Assembly (NCBI RefSeq): GCF_963678635.1
Contig: NC_087063.1
Coordinates: forward strand, 22,824,701 to 22,888,700
Source: Symsagittifera roscoffensis
Taxonomy: Eukaryota > Xenacoelomorpha > Acoela > Convolutidae
Length of the DNA stretch: 64,000 bases
Direction: 5' to 3'
Shown here: in pieces, positions 63,301 through 64,000 of the stretch
How positions within the stretch are numbered: the first letter of the stretch is position 1
How the letters are laid out: each line of letters opens with the position of its first letter
Program-made: the position numbers and the translations under genes
The notes under the pieces: model-generated
The model's input: only the letters and a program-made list of their open reading frames with translations
What the model was told of the DNA's origin: nothing
Database searches by the model: none

Positions 63301-63661
63301 GAAGTCAAATAAAGATTTCTGGTCTATATGTTAAAAGAATTAATCGAAGTCACAATGTTGGCTTGATGTAAAGCTGAACGAACAGCTCGTACGTTGGTCA
63401 TTTCTATCGTTAATTTGAATCCATGAACCTTTTGGTGAAAGATGTTTCTGGCTTTTTCGCAAACAGCTTTTCTGATAGAGAACTCTTCACAGATGCCGAT
63501 GGAGTCAGTCCACCACTTGCACTGTCTTTCTTCTTCTTTTTGCCACCGCCGTCCAACTTCGAGCTGCTAGATCCATTCAATGTTGAGTTGGATCCCAGAA
63601 TTAGAGAACTGTTGGCCTTCAGGAGAAAACGACCTTCTCTGCAGTCTTCTGTCCAATTCAA
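11863..63661 (-). CDS. AFDN: afadin (canoe/AF-6), 3' part of the gene, 24 exons, 5' end beyond the window
   Basis: Afadin is the scaffold that links nectins and Rap1/Ras signalling to actin at adherens junctions. Exons from 63661 down to 11863 chain in phase to 5,691 nt (1,896 residues plus stop). Order: end of RA1, RA2, FHA, DIL, linker, PDZ, long disordered linker, charged coiled-coil, proline-rich tail. Diagnostic matches to the vertebrate family include LNWTEDCREGRF, PETSFTK, LYGPGIRPHHC, VWMANCTELHHFLHQD, LRKCRVNAALNLQIF, SWAGREGLELAAE, LGLSIV and DGRVTAGDQIVQVD. Exon junctions use GT donors and AG acceptors. Introns range from 182 bp to 10.2 kb and are loaded with repeats. The RA1 N-terminal exons are absent; 63662-64000 reads as intron. 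The exon 15/16 junction is the least certain. Each exon is listed separately. Confidence 0.95.
12320..12730 (+). mobile_element. family A non-autonomous element, copy abutting the last afadin exon
   Basis: Family A starts CATAGCCAAC-n-GTTGG (a hairpin), then AAAAGAGTCAATGAACGCAAG, an AT-rich body with the phrases GATAAAATTAACCCAATTTG and TTTTTATTCCGCTGGGAAA, and ends CCTATATAAGAGTCTGAACTACGTTCATCGACTCTT, itself a hairpin. The left GAGTCAATGAACG and right CGTTCATTGACTC are inverted repeats. There is no coding frame. This copy begins 11 bp from the exon border at 12309. Its body switches to the second subfamily (GCGCCACTTCCAAGTTCGTA). Confidence 0.8.
13279..13622 (+). mobile_element. family A copy, right end missing
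   Basis: Perfect left hairpin CCAACAGACAGTTGG; body of the first subfamily (ATCGATAGTGGAATTTG). It stops before the terminal hairpin. Confidence 0.75.
14170..14346 (-). CDS. AFDN: afadin exon 23: highly charged helix
   Basis: QLEKEMEREKERQRRVEEMR and WQRELERLQ resemble the Glu/Arg-rich helix of vertebrate afadin (EERRRQQQLEEMRKREAE). PNSPPPPLHAQNK follows. I place the donor at AAA|GTGAGA; the frame stays open a little longer to a TAA near 14134, which could end an alternative short isoform if the last intron is retained. Confidence 0.92.
14375..14799 (+). mobile_element. family A copy, complete
   Basis: Left end GCCCACAGACAGTTGG and right end GAGTCTGAACTATGTTCATC both present. It begins about 30 bp from the border of exon 23. 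Confidence 0.8.
15928..16008 (+). repeat. tandem duplication, two ~40-bp units
   Basis: ATTATACATAAAACAGCACA through GGAGATGAATC occurs twice, differing by one substitution and one extra T. Confidence 0.85.
16261..16632 (+). mobile_element. family A copy
   Basis: Left end GCCAACAGAAAGTTGGAAAA; right end CCTATATAAGAGTCTGAACT with CAACTCTT closing the stem. The body is internally shortened. Confidence 0.75.
17775..17998 (+). mobile_element. family A copy, 3'-truncated
   Basis: Variant left hairpin CCAATCGAAGATTAG. It is interrupted near 18000 by a family S element. Confidence 0.7.
18000..18656 (-). mobile_element. family S long tRNA-core element
   Basis: The tRNA-like core on the minus strand (about 18346-18268) reads GCTTAGCTTGGTGGTAACGA (box A type) and GTGGGTTCGAATCTG (box B). 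It is flanked by shared arms (GGCCGATAAAAAAG, CCAGTTCAATGAATCC, AACACCGGCGTCTGGTAC) that recur at 40100-40930, 51620-52140 and 59100-59400. The core lies in the middle of the element, not at its end as in a classical SINE. Confidence 0.7.
18659..18906 (+). mobile_element. family A copy, degraded
   Basis: Starts CATAGCCAATAGATGTATCG, with most of the left arm lost, and carries the body to AACAAAGCTAGAGAACTGAA. The next copy starts 23 bp later. Confidence 0.6.
18929..19410 (+). mobile_element. family A copy, second subfamily, complete
   Basis: Left end GCCAATCGAAGTTTGG; right end TATAAGAGTCTTCACTCTGT with CATTACTCTTA. The body shows the CATTCATAAATGCTTCAATA module typical of the second subfamily; a truncated duplicate of that module follows at 19415-19590. 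Confidence 0.75.
20092..20102 (+). repeat. 11-nt G homopolymer
   Basis: Eleven consecutive G within an AT-rich intron, followed by GTGGTGTTATAATATCACAC, a family T tail box. Confidence 0.9.
20236..20363 (-). CDS. AFDN: afadin exon 22: coiled coil
   Basis: Read in phase with exon 21 it gives GLQQQNTSETRRQEGVSGMA and NENQFQYLEEQKQRYLQR. A different frame across this stretch is also open but breaks phase. Donor AGG|GTATGA. Confidence 0.85.
20705..20923 (-). CDS. AFDN: afadin exon 21: coiled coil
   Basis: Heptad-rich helix, for example QEAQMNFEAKALSSEQNRNL and LRDLTVEIQENKQRAADIEA. Little primary similarity to vertebrates, but phase, position and donor G|GTAAGT fit. Confidence 0.88.
21537..21766 (-). 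CDS. AFDN: afadin exon 20: coiled-coil start
   Basis: RQSELTVEERKRLDRQRLDL followed by EFNRRLMEESKK aligns with vertebrate KPDRSAEESDRLRKLMLEWQ and FQKRLQESKQK. A Gly/Ser-rich end leads to donor T|GTGAGT. Confidence 0.93.
22048..23056 (-). CDS. AFDN: afadin exon 19: long disordered linker
   Basis: The largest exon (1,009 nt) is rich in Asn, Ser, Arg, Gln and Gly with no fold visible, as in the linker after PDZ in other afadins. It is one continuous open frame and ends ARMNEDQIR at donor AG|GTTGGT, in phase with the coiled-coil exons. Confidence 0.92.
23445..23757 (-). mobile_element. family T tRNA-core element
   Basis: On the plus strand it runs from CTTCGCAAACACTAGCGAGA to a tail with TTGCGAGCTAGGCTAG. 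Read on the minus strand, about 23572-23508 is tRNA-like (CGTGGCTCGGTGGTTAGTGC for box A, degenerate box B). Confidence 0.7.
23786..23975 (-). CDS. AFDN: afadin exon 18: end of PDZ
   Basis: DGRVTAGDQIVQVDQHSLRN and LTREDAARILTQTGQTVRLH match vertebrate DGRLAAGDQLLSVDGRSLVG and the following helix and strand. PDZ would bind C-terminal tails such as nectins. A Gln/Pro linker begins at the end. Confidence 0.96.
24490..24925 (+). mobile_element. family A copy, complete
   Basis: Left end ACCAACAGCCAGTTGGAAAA; right end AATCAAGAGTATTCACTATG with CATGACTCTT. First-subfamily body. Confidence 0.75.
25283..25700 (-). mobile_element. family T element with the clearest tRNA promoter
   Basis: On the minus strand 25622-25552 reads TAGCGTAGAGGTAGGG (box A) and GAGGGTTCGAACCTG (a perfect GGTTCGANNCC box B). 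The plus-strand head is AGAGGCGAAGTTGCACTTCG, a hairpin. The 71-nt core shows no convincing complete cloverleaf, so I call it tRNA-derived and not a tRNA gene. Confidence 0.75.
26315..26711. repeat. foldback sequence with ~120-bp imperfect inverted arms
   Basis: The left arm (26315-26435, CTAGTCAAACAA to ATGTAATACCAAAACGAC) is the reverse complement, with substitutions and indels, of the right arm (26588-26711). The ~150-bp loop holds repeated ATAGACACGCAT. It looks like an old MITE; terminal duplications are not clear. Confidence 0.65.
26791..26850 (-). CDS. AFDN: afadin exon 17: PDZ core, 60-nt micro-exon
   Basis: The whole exon encodes 20 residues, MGPERAILVKSVMPGGAADR, matching vertebrate GIYVKSVVKGGAADV. 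It is isolated between introns of 6.1 and 2.8 kb. The donor is AGG|GTAAGC. It is in phase, so skipping would delete a PDZ strand without a frameshift. Confidence 0.93.
27919..28200 (-). mobile_element. family T element, close relative of the 25283 copy
   Basis: Same head hairpin (GCGAAGTTGCACTTCGC) and the same order of blocks. The minus-strand tRNA core is at 28156-28086, with box A TAGCGTAGAGGTAGGG and a box B changed by one base (GGGTTCGAAACTG). Confidence 0.75.
28606..28624 (+). repeat. perfect hairpin at a family T right end
   Basis: ACACAAGC-TAT-GCTTGTGT forms an 8-bp perfect stem with a 3-nt loop. It marks the right terminus of a family T copy and is followed 34 bp later by a family A left end. 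Confidence 0.85.
28658..28750 (+). mobile_element. family A copy, left end only
   Basis: CCAATTGACAGTTGGAAAAG and about 70 bp of body, then unrelated sequence. Confidence 0.65.
28996..29362 (-). mobile_element. family T element
   Basis: Head GAGGCGAAGCTGCGCTTCGC is a perfect 7-bp stem hairpin with loop TGC. The minus-strand tRNA-like core is degenerate (about 29180-29108). The tail reads CTACGTTTGCCAGCTTGCTA. Confidence 0.7.
29683..29925 (-). mobile_element. family T element, right end lost
   Basis: Head GGTGAAGCTGCGCTTTGCTA, then a tRNA-like core on the minus strand near 29862-29790, followed by AGCCACAAATAAAGCAGCTA. Confidence 0.65.
30631..30895 (+). mobile_element. family A copy, internally deleted
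   Basis: Left end GCCAACATACAGATAGAAAA joins directly to the right third of the family; right end TATATAAGAGACTTCACTAT. Confidence 0.65.
31015..31470 (+). mobile_element. family A copy, nearly complete
   Basis: Left end ACCAAACAGACAATTGGAAA; right end degraded (ACCTATATGAGTCTTCACTG). Confidence 0.75.
31673..31950 (+). mobile_element. family A copy, degraded
   Basis: The left hairpin is lost, but TTCAATGAACGCAAGAAAAC and the central body motifs remain. Confidence 0.6.
32667..32754 (+). repeat. perfect tandem duplication, 2 x 44 bp
   Basis: The two 44-bp units starting ATTGCAATACCCTTGCTTAT (32667-32710 and 32711-32754) are identical. They lie in the right arm of a family S element. Confidence 0.95.
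32907..33326 (-). CDS. AFDN: afadin exon 16: basic linker and start of PDZ
   Basis: SRSRSLPRRRESFFKKMLG is a basic linker. KLVVELKKLNNSLGLSIVSQ is the first PDZ strand with the carboxylate-binding loop LGLSI (vertebrate MGLSI). The donor is CAG|GTGAGA. The start is the weakest in the gene: only an AG at 33327 keeps phase with exon 15 and it lacks a pyrimidine tract. An in-frame ATG at 33305 could instead start a shorter isoform. Confidence 0.85.
34036..34305 (-). CDS. AFDN: afadin exon 15: segment between DIL and PDZ
   Basis: LDEDLQSRALFRMPDDGFAT and LSQAFEKFLNPL align with vertebrate EEDPDLQLPFLLPEDGYSCD and PNGLQEFLDPL. RWDVYLYPD matches TWTIYFEG. A Gln/Pro/Ser linker follows. The donor is TAC|GTGAGC at a codon boundary. 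Confidence 0.95.
34540..35706 (+). mobile_element. family A copy split by a palindromic MITE
   Basis: The left part is 34540-34779, from GCCAATCGAAGATTGG (a perfect hairpin) to CCACTTTCGA. The right part resumes at 35496 with CTAGAAATCG and ends CTTCACTACGTTTATTACTC. The interruption is exactly the MITE at 34782-35493. Confidence 0.85.
34782..35493. mobile_element. Tc1/mariner-type palindromic MITE, copy 1
   Basis: Ends CAATGCTGATTTAAATTAAC and, reversed, CAGTGCTGATTTAAATTAAC, flanked by TA on each side (34780-34781 and 35494-35495). The arms are inverted copies over more than 300 bp, giving a near-complete palindrome of 712 bp. The CAGT terminus and TA duplication are typical of Tc1/mariner. 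There is no transposase. Confidence 0.9.
35745..36090 (-). mobile_element. family T element
   Basis: Head AGGCAAAGCTGTGCTTTGCA (hairpin). The minus-strand core, about 35932-35862, reads CCGTGGCTGAGTGGTTAGTG (box A type) and CGCATTCGAGAC (degenerate box B). Confidence 0.75.
36331..36640 (+). mobile_element. two family A left ends in tandem
   Basis: A truncated copy (36331-36401, GCCAACAGTCAGTTGG) is followed at once by a second (from 36402, CATACCGAAAACACAGTTGG) that keeps its body to TCAGTAAATTGTTATAATCT. Confidence 0.65.
36738..37262 (+). repeat. family X element, intronic copy
   Basis: Starts AGATAGCCGGTTGCTGTGCA. The hairpin stem has lost one pair relative to the 4185 copy. It ends CATTTTTCAAATATTCGGAA. 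Same orientation as the intergenic copies. Confidence 0.7.
37486..37740 (+). mobile_element. family A copy, right end missing
   Basis: Left end GCCAACTAACAGTTG; body to TTTTATTTCGCTGGCAAAAT. Confidence 0.7.
37880..37958 (+). repeat. tRNA-derived SINE-like core, plus strand
   Basis: GCTGGCCTGGAGGTAAATAA (box A type) and GGTCGGGTTCGAGTCGTGGT (box B GGTTCGAGTC). It is one of only two tRNA-like cores in the window oriented on the plus strand. No full cloverleaf was confirmed. Confidence 0.6.
38290..39170 (+). repeat. family W tandem array, intronic copy
   Basis: About four degenerate units carrying GTCATATCTCG, GCAGT and CCTGACAGCA-type boxes, followed by the same downstream block (GAAAAAACTTGAACATGGCG) as the 6780-8690 array. 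The array and its flank therefore moved or duplicated together. Confidence 0.7.
39172..39545 (-). mobile_element. family T element
   Basis: Head AGAGAGGCAAAGCTTCGCTA. The minus-strand tRNA-like core is about 39345-39262 (GGTGGCTGAGTGGTTAGTGC). The tail reads CGTTCGCAAGCTGGCTAGCG. Confidence 0.7.
40100..40932 (-). mobile_element. family S element, longest copy
   Basis: Contains the CCCTTTCCCGTAAGAGCTCA block, two ACTAAAAACTGCAGTT repeats (near 40383 and 40430), the minus-strand tRNA core (about 40622-40555) and the CGCTGGCATCTGGTACAACT arm. Its right arm abuts a family A left end at 40935. Confidence 0.7.
40978..41361 (+). mobile_element. family A copy
   Basis: Left end GCCAACAGACAGTTGGAAAT; right end CCTACGTTCATCGACTCTTA. 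The terminal hairpin keeps only its right arm. Confidence 0.7.
42160..42470 (-). mobile_element. family S element, partial
   Basis: The tRNA-like core (about 42335-42265, minus strand) is degenerate. Flanks AACTCAGCCGACAAAAATTA and ACGAGTCCTGTGAACGAGGT identify the family. Confidence 0.6.
42804..43265 (+). mobile_element. family A copy with a perfect 7-bp left hairpin
   Basis: CCAACTG-A-CAGTTGG is a perfect inverted repeat. The right end CACTACGTTCATTACTATT has lost part of the stem. First-subfamily body in full. Confidence 0.8.
43680..44395 (+). mobile_element. two 5'-truncated family A copies
   Basis: The first body ends ATATAAGAATCTGAACTACG at about 44070; the second body ends TTAGTTCATTGACACTTTA at about 44370. 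Neither has the left hairpin. Confidence 0.6.
44552..44788 (-). CDS. AFDN: afadin exon 14: end of DIL domain
   Basis: CNSLNSLQIHKLLENASKSG aligns with vertebrate CFKLNSLQLQALLQNYHCAP, and the later helix with ENVVTVAENTADE. The next intron is the largest in the window at 10.2 kb. Confidence 0.92.
45281..45412 (-). CDS. AFDN: afadin exon 13: DIL domain
   Basis: LSRIESWAGREGLELAAEKE matches vertebrate LGHIEAWAEKQGLELAADCH. It begins LNTQHLCSVAWGE, like the vertebrate segment around CSHYWG. The donor is CAC|GTAAGC. Confidence 0.95.
46043..46253 (+). mobile_element. family A copy, truncated
   Basis: Left end GCCAACAGAGTTGGAAAAGA; body shortened and ending TTTTTATTTCGCTGGGAAAT, where a family T-like head (AGAGGCGAAACGGAG) begins. 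Confidence 0.65.
46620..47640 (+). repeat. degenerate tandem spacer repeat, ~200-bp units
   Basis: Units contain CTCAGATTTGGCTGGGTAGC, a GAAAA-rich spacer, GACTTTTCCGAGGGCCATAA and a run like CCCGTTCTTTGGATTGAAC. Single or paired units also occur at 9640-9740, 17090-17360 and 17560-17770. Confidence 0.6.
48728..48855 (-). CDS. AFDN: afadin exon 12: DIL domain
   Basis: LLRKCRVNAALNLQIFTSIL is nearly the vertebrate LLRRCRVNAALTIQLFSQLF. The donor I prefer is TTA|GTCAGT, which joins to the next exon in phase. The frame stays open to 48665 past it, so the donor is less sure than the exon itself. Confidence 0.92.
49262..49357 (-). CDS. AFDN: afadin exon 11: DIL loop
   Basis: DREIDPSRSTHYLNRWITSD then IVGTRNEAPE bridges two DIL helices. 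It has little direct similarity to vertebrates, but position, phase and GT-AG borders (donor A|GTAAGG) fit. Confidence 0.8.
49677..49914 (-). CDS. AFDN: afadin exon 10: DIL domain core
   Basis: VAVWMANCTELHHFLHQDTV matches vertebrate LAFWMANASELLNFIKQDRD, the best-conserved DIL segment. FVKLVLQEMDCCIGAFFDSS follows. Acceptor TTTGCAG, donor GAAG|GTTTGT. Confidence 0.95.
50172..50580 (+). mobile_element. family A copy, preceded by a truncated left end
   Basis: A partial left end lies at 50103-50165 (GCCAACAGTGTTGAAAAATG). The main copy starts GCCAAATGTCATTTGAGAAA and runs to CTTTTTCCTGAAAAAAACCT without the terminal hairpin. Confidence 0.65.
50918..51340 (+). mobile_element. family A copy, second subfamily, 5'-truncated
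   Basis: Body from TTATTCAACTTTCCAATTTT with the GCGCCGTTTCCTCTTTCGCA module; right end CTATATAAGAGTCTGACTAC. Confidence 0.65.
51620..52310 (-). mobile_element. family S element with a duplicated tRNA core
   Basis: The main core on the minus strand (about 52052-51983) has GCTTAGCTTGGTGGTAACGA and CGGGGTTGAATCTGA. A second partial core and arm follow at 52145-52300 (CCTGGAGGTAACGAATACGC on the minus strand), so part of the element is tandemly repeated. Confidence 0.65.
52749..52851 (-). CDS. AFDN: afadin exon 9: DIL domain helix
   Basis: FRISAKYSPSIVFRVRKVQS then LLSAVSHSIANVLQ aligns with vertebrate YRPDISPTERTHKVIAVVNK and MVSMMEGVIQ. Acceptor TTTAG, donor CAG|GTAAGT. It falls inside a long open frame on the opposite strand (52575-52904), which I read as a shadow. 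Confidence 0.85.
53328..53731. mobile_element. non-autonomous hAT element nested in the larger one
   Basis: Ends CAGGGGCGGATTTAGGGG and, reversed, CAGGGCGGATCTAGGATT. Perfect 8-bp duplication GTGATGTC on both sides (53320-53327 and 53732-53739). GC-rich ends; no coding frame. Confidence 0.9.
53884..54587 (-). pseudogene. hAT transposase remnant
   Basis: The 3' part (about 54015-53884) encodes CFPQLFSPANAERAFSKAFF then KNQLKIENIRKRLIL, the C-terminal hAT dimerisation region (family pattern: Asn-Ala-Glu-Arg-x-Phe-Ser followed by a basic helix). Upstream, 54587-54048 is a 179-codon open frame I do not recognise; it has no ATG at its head and ends in TAA before the hATC part. GTAAGT...GCTTGCAG between them could be a small intron, or the gene is simply broken. 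No DDE catalytic region is seen, so it cannot be an active transposase. Confidence 0.6.
55384..55755 (+). mobile_element. family A copy interrupted by a tRNA-derived SINE
   Basis: Left end GCCAACAGACAGTCGG to GATGGCCTTTAAATTC, then the SINE, then the body resumes at ATCAACCCAAATTGAGAAAA. A further partial left end lies at 55331. Confidence 0.7.
55497..55660 (+). mobile_element. tRNA-derived SINE, plus strand
   Basis: GGTGGCGTTGTAGCACATCG (box A: TAGCACATCGG) and ATTGAGGGTTCAAATCGCAC (box B: GGTTCAAATC), then a short body and a tail of TTAATAAAAAAAA. The tRNA head is at the 5' end and the tail is A-rich: the ordinary SINE layout, unlike families S and T. Confidence 0.75.
55806..56239 (+). mobile_element. 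family A copy, second subfamily
   Basis: The left hairpin is lost (GAGCCAAGAAGAGAGTCGAT). The body includes the CATTCATATGTATGCATGCA module and ends TTCATCGACTCTC, about 20 bp from exon 8. Confidence 0.7.
56260..56429 (-). CDS. AFDN: afadin exon 8: start of DIL domain
   Basis: LPGAIEFVDEVEEELLHYAV and APAFLFYMCSR align with vertebrate LPASIEF and LSPTYVLYMACR, the entry of the dilute (DIL) domain also found in class V myosin tails. The preceding intron is 182 bp, the shortest in the window. Confidence 0.93.
56612..57082 (-). CDS. AFDN: afadin exon 7: FHA domain, second part, and linker to DIL
   Basis: LYGPGIRPHHC is almost identical to the vertebrate FHA strand LFGPGIQPHHC. LFVNGHDISETVLLPPGAVI and IGRNSQFQFV complete the fold. 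A Gly/Pro/Ser-rich linker follows, ending NFNFAA at donor GCG|GTGAGT. The phosphopeptide-binding arginine and serine typical of many FHA domains are not obvious, as in other afadins. Confidence 0.95.
57285..57385 (-). CDS. AFDN: afadin exon 6: FHA domain, first part
   Basis: DPRSEVSKFDLISDTVEIGA followed by DPKTRYVGGQFIQ gives the early strands of the forkhead-associated domain. The intron to the next exon is only 202 bp. Confidence 0.9.
57729..58370 (+). mobile_element. family A copy followed by a partial second copy
   Basis: Left end GCCAACTAACTGTTGGAAAA; the first body ends near 58140 (CTTTTTCCTGGGAAAAC). A body without left end follows, to CTGCTCGATAGGGGAGTTTG. Confidence 0.7.
58513..58974 (+). 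mobile_element. family A copy, complete
   Basis: Left end GCCAACTGACAGTTAG; right end CAGCAAGACCTAAATAACAT with CACTACGTTCATTACTCTTA. The previous copy lies about 140 bp away. Confidence 0.75.
59100..59560 (-). mobile_element. family S fragments with two tRNA-like cores
   Basis: First core box B (minus) GGGTTCGAATCTGACGGGAC at 59230-59211; second GGTTCGAATCCGACTGGGAC at 59511-59492. Box A is eroded in both. Confidence 0.6.
59660..59911 (-). CDS. AFDN: afadin exon 5: end of RA2 and serine-rich linker
   Basis: SLMFLLVQRPPER is the final RA2 strand (vertebrate ILVFQLKRRPP). A Ser/Asn/Gly/Arg-rich linker follows, then PPYLIAIPTG, which matches the PYLVELSPDG strand opening the FHA domain. The donor is CCG|GTAATT. 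Confidence 0.92.
60343..61073. mobile_element. Tc1/mariner-type palindromic MITE, copy 2
   Basis: Ends CAGCGCTGATTTAAATTAAC and, reversed, CAGTGCTGATTTAAATTAAC, with TA at 60341-60342 and 61074-61075. 731 bp, same palindromic layout and high similarity to the copy at 34782, indicating a shared recent source. Confidence 0.9.
61272..61395 (-). CDS. AFDN: afadin exon 4: second half of RA2
   Basis: VVVPSGERESGYQSGRVRWR then RFVDDHEVPWHNF continues RA2. The domain would recognise GTP-bound Rap or Ras. It aligns with the vertebrate segment of similar length ending at the ILVFQLKRR strand, which lies in the next exon. Confidence 0.88.
62204..62361 (-). CDS. AFDN: afadin exon 3: first half of RA2
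   Basis: GGPMKIYGFRI is the first strand of the RA2 ubiquitin fold; YKSILAGCRDTALTIVEQAL and KKFDI form the following strand and helix; YCLVQ matches the vertebrate YCIAR. The donor is CAG|GTGAAA at a codon boundary. Confidence 0.93.
62589..62686 (-). CDS. AFDN: afadin exon 2: charged helix before RA2
   Basis: Encodes AAMQQKRKEKVEQKMQDFTN and ends GGPDSG, aligned with the vertebrate segment just before RA2 that ends RPDSGG. Acceptor TTTGCAG, donor G|GTGGGC. Length 98 nt keeps phase with both neighbours. Confidence 0.93.
62840..63257 (+). mobile_element. family A copy with a perfect 7-bp left hairpin
   Basis: Left end GCCAACTGACAGTTGGAAAA; right end GATCTGAGCTACATTCATCG with ACTCTTA. It lies in the first intron of the window. 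Confidence 0.75.
63429..63661 (-). CDS. AFDN: afadin exon 1 of window: end of RA1 and basic linker
   Basis: Acceptor CAG precedes TTGAATTGG (phase 0). LNWTEDCREGRFLLK matches the end of the first Ras-associating domain. A lysine tract (GGGKKKKKD) parallels the basic stretch in vertebrate afadin, and PETSFTK is a conserved motif between the RA domains. The donor is AG|GTTCAT, leaving two bases of a split codon. Confidence 0.93.
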
Positions 63662-64000
63662 CTGAAAAGAAACTGGATTATTTCAACCTTAGACTTCACG
63701 GTAAATGAAATCTTAAATTTAAATAAAGGAAAAAATGAAAACCACGTACATGTTATAATTTGAAGCCAAATTTTTGAGCAAAGCTTGAATGATACTGAGA
63801 TCACGAATTTTTGACAACTTAAATCTAAGCAAGGTAGCTCTGCCTCAATTTTGTTAATGACAAGACTTAAGAATTTTTCTGTTATGTTTTTTCTTCCATC
63901 TTCTTTTTGTTCCGCCTGTTTCTAGGGAACCCTATCATAGGAAGACATAGTACCGCCATCCGTTGTAGATTTTTCAAAAACGATAAGATCTGATTATAAA

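Noticed and set aside
63662-64000. Upstream afadin exon with the rest of the first RA domain
   Set aside because: No frame in this stretch gives RA-like sequence with proper splice borders; it reads as intron.

Overview
The window is animal nuclear DNA that is AT-rich overall, with exons visibly richer in GC than the introns. It holds two protein-coding genes, both on the minus strand, set among dense short repeats. Introns of the larger gene have canonical GT-AG borders. The second gene encodes afadin/canoe, a metazoan junction scaffold, so the source is an animal. Exon sequences are quite diverged from vertebrate afadin, which suggests a fast-evolving invertebrate. I cannot name the phylum from this window.

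Layout. 1-2080 has no recognisable gene. 2196-3822 (-) is an intronless phospholipase B-like gene (PLBD family, lysosomal or secreted Ntn-hydrolase). Its reading frame is broken once, in an 8-nt homopolymer. 3823-11862 is intergenic and made largely of repeats: hairpin-headed copies at 4185-5550, a minisatellite at 5597-5692, a degenerate tandem array at 6780-8690, then fragments of tRNA-core elements. 11863-63661 (-) is the 3' part of afadin. I can chain 24 exons with matching phases (5,691 nt, 1,896 residues plus stop). They run from the end of the first Ras-associating domain through the second RA, FHA, DIL and PDZ domains, the coiled-coil region and the proline-rich C terminus. The first exons lie beyond position 64000.

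About nine tenths of the afadin locus is intron. The introns hold around 30 copies of a ~400-480 bp non-autonomous element (here 'family A'), several kinds of tRNA-derived element, two palindromic Tc1/mariner-type MITEs with TA duplications, a pair of nested hAT elements with 8-bp duplications, a foldback sequence and recent tandem duplications. Families A, T and X each begin with a short, nearly perfect hairpin, and A and T also end in one. Every copy I found points the same way, antisense to both genes. This strand asymmetry, with the unusual double-hairpin design, is the most interesting pattern here.

I see no operon, CRISPR array, virus, toxin or dedicated new gene system. The two genes have no evident functional link: one is a degradative hydrolase, the other a cell-junction scaffold.
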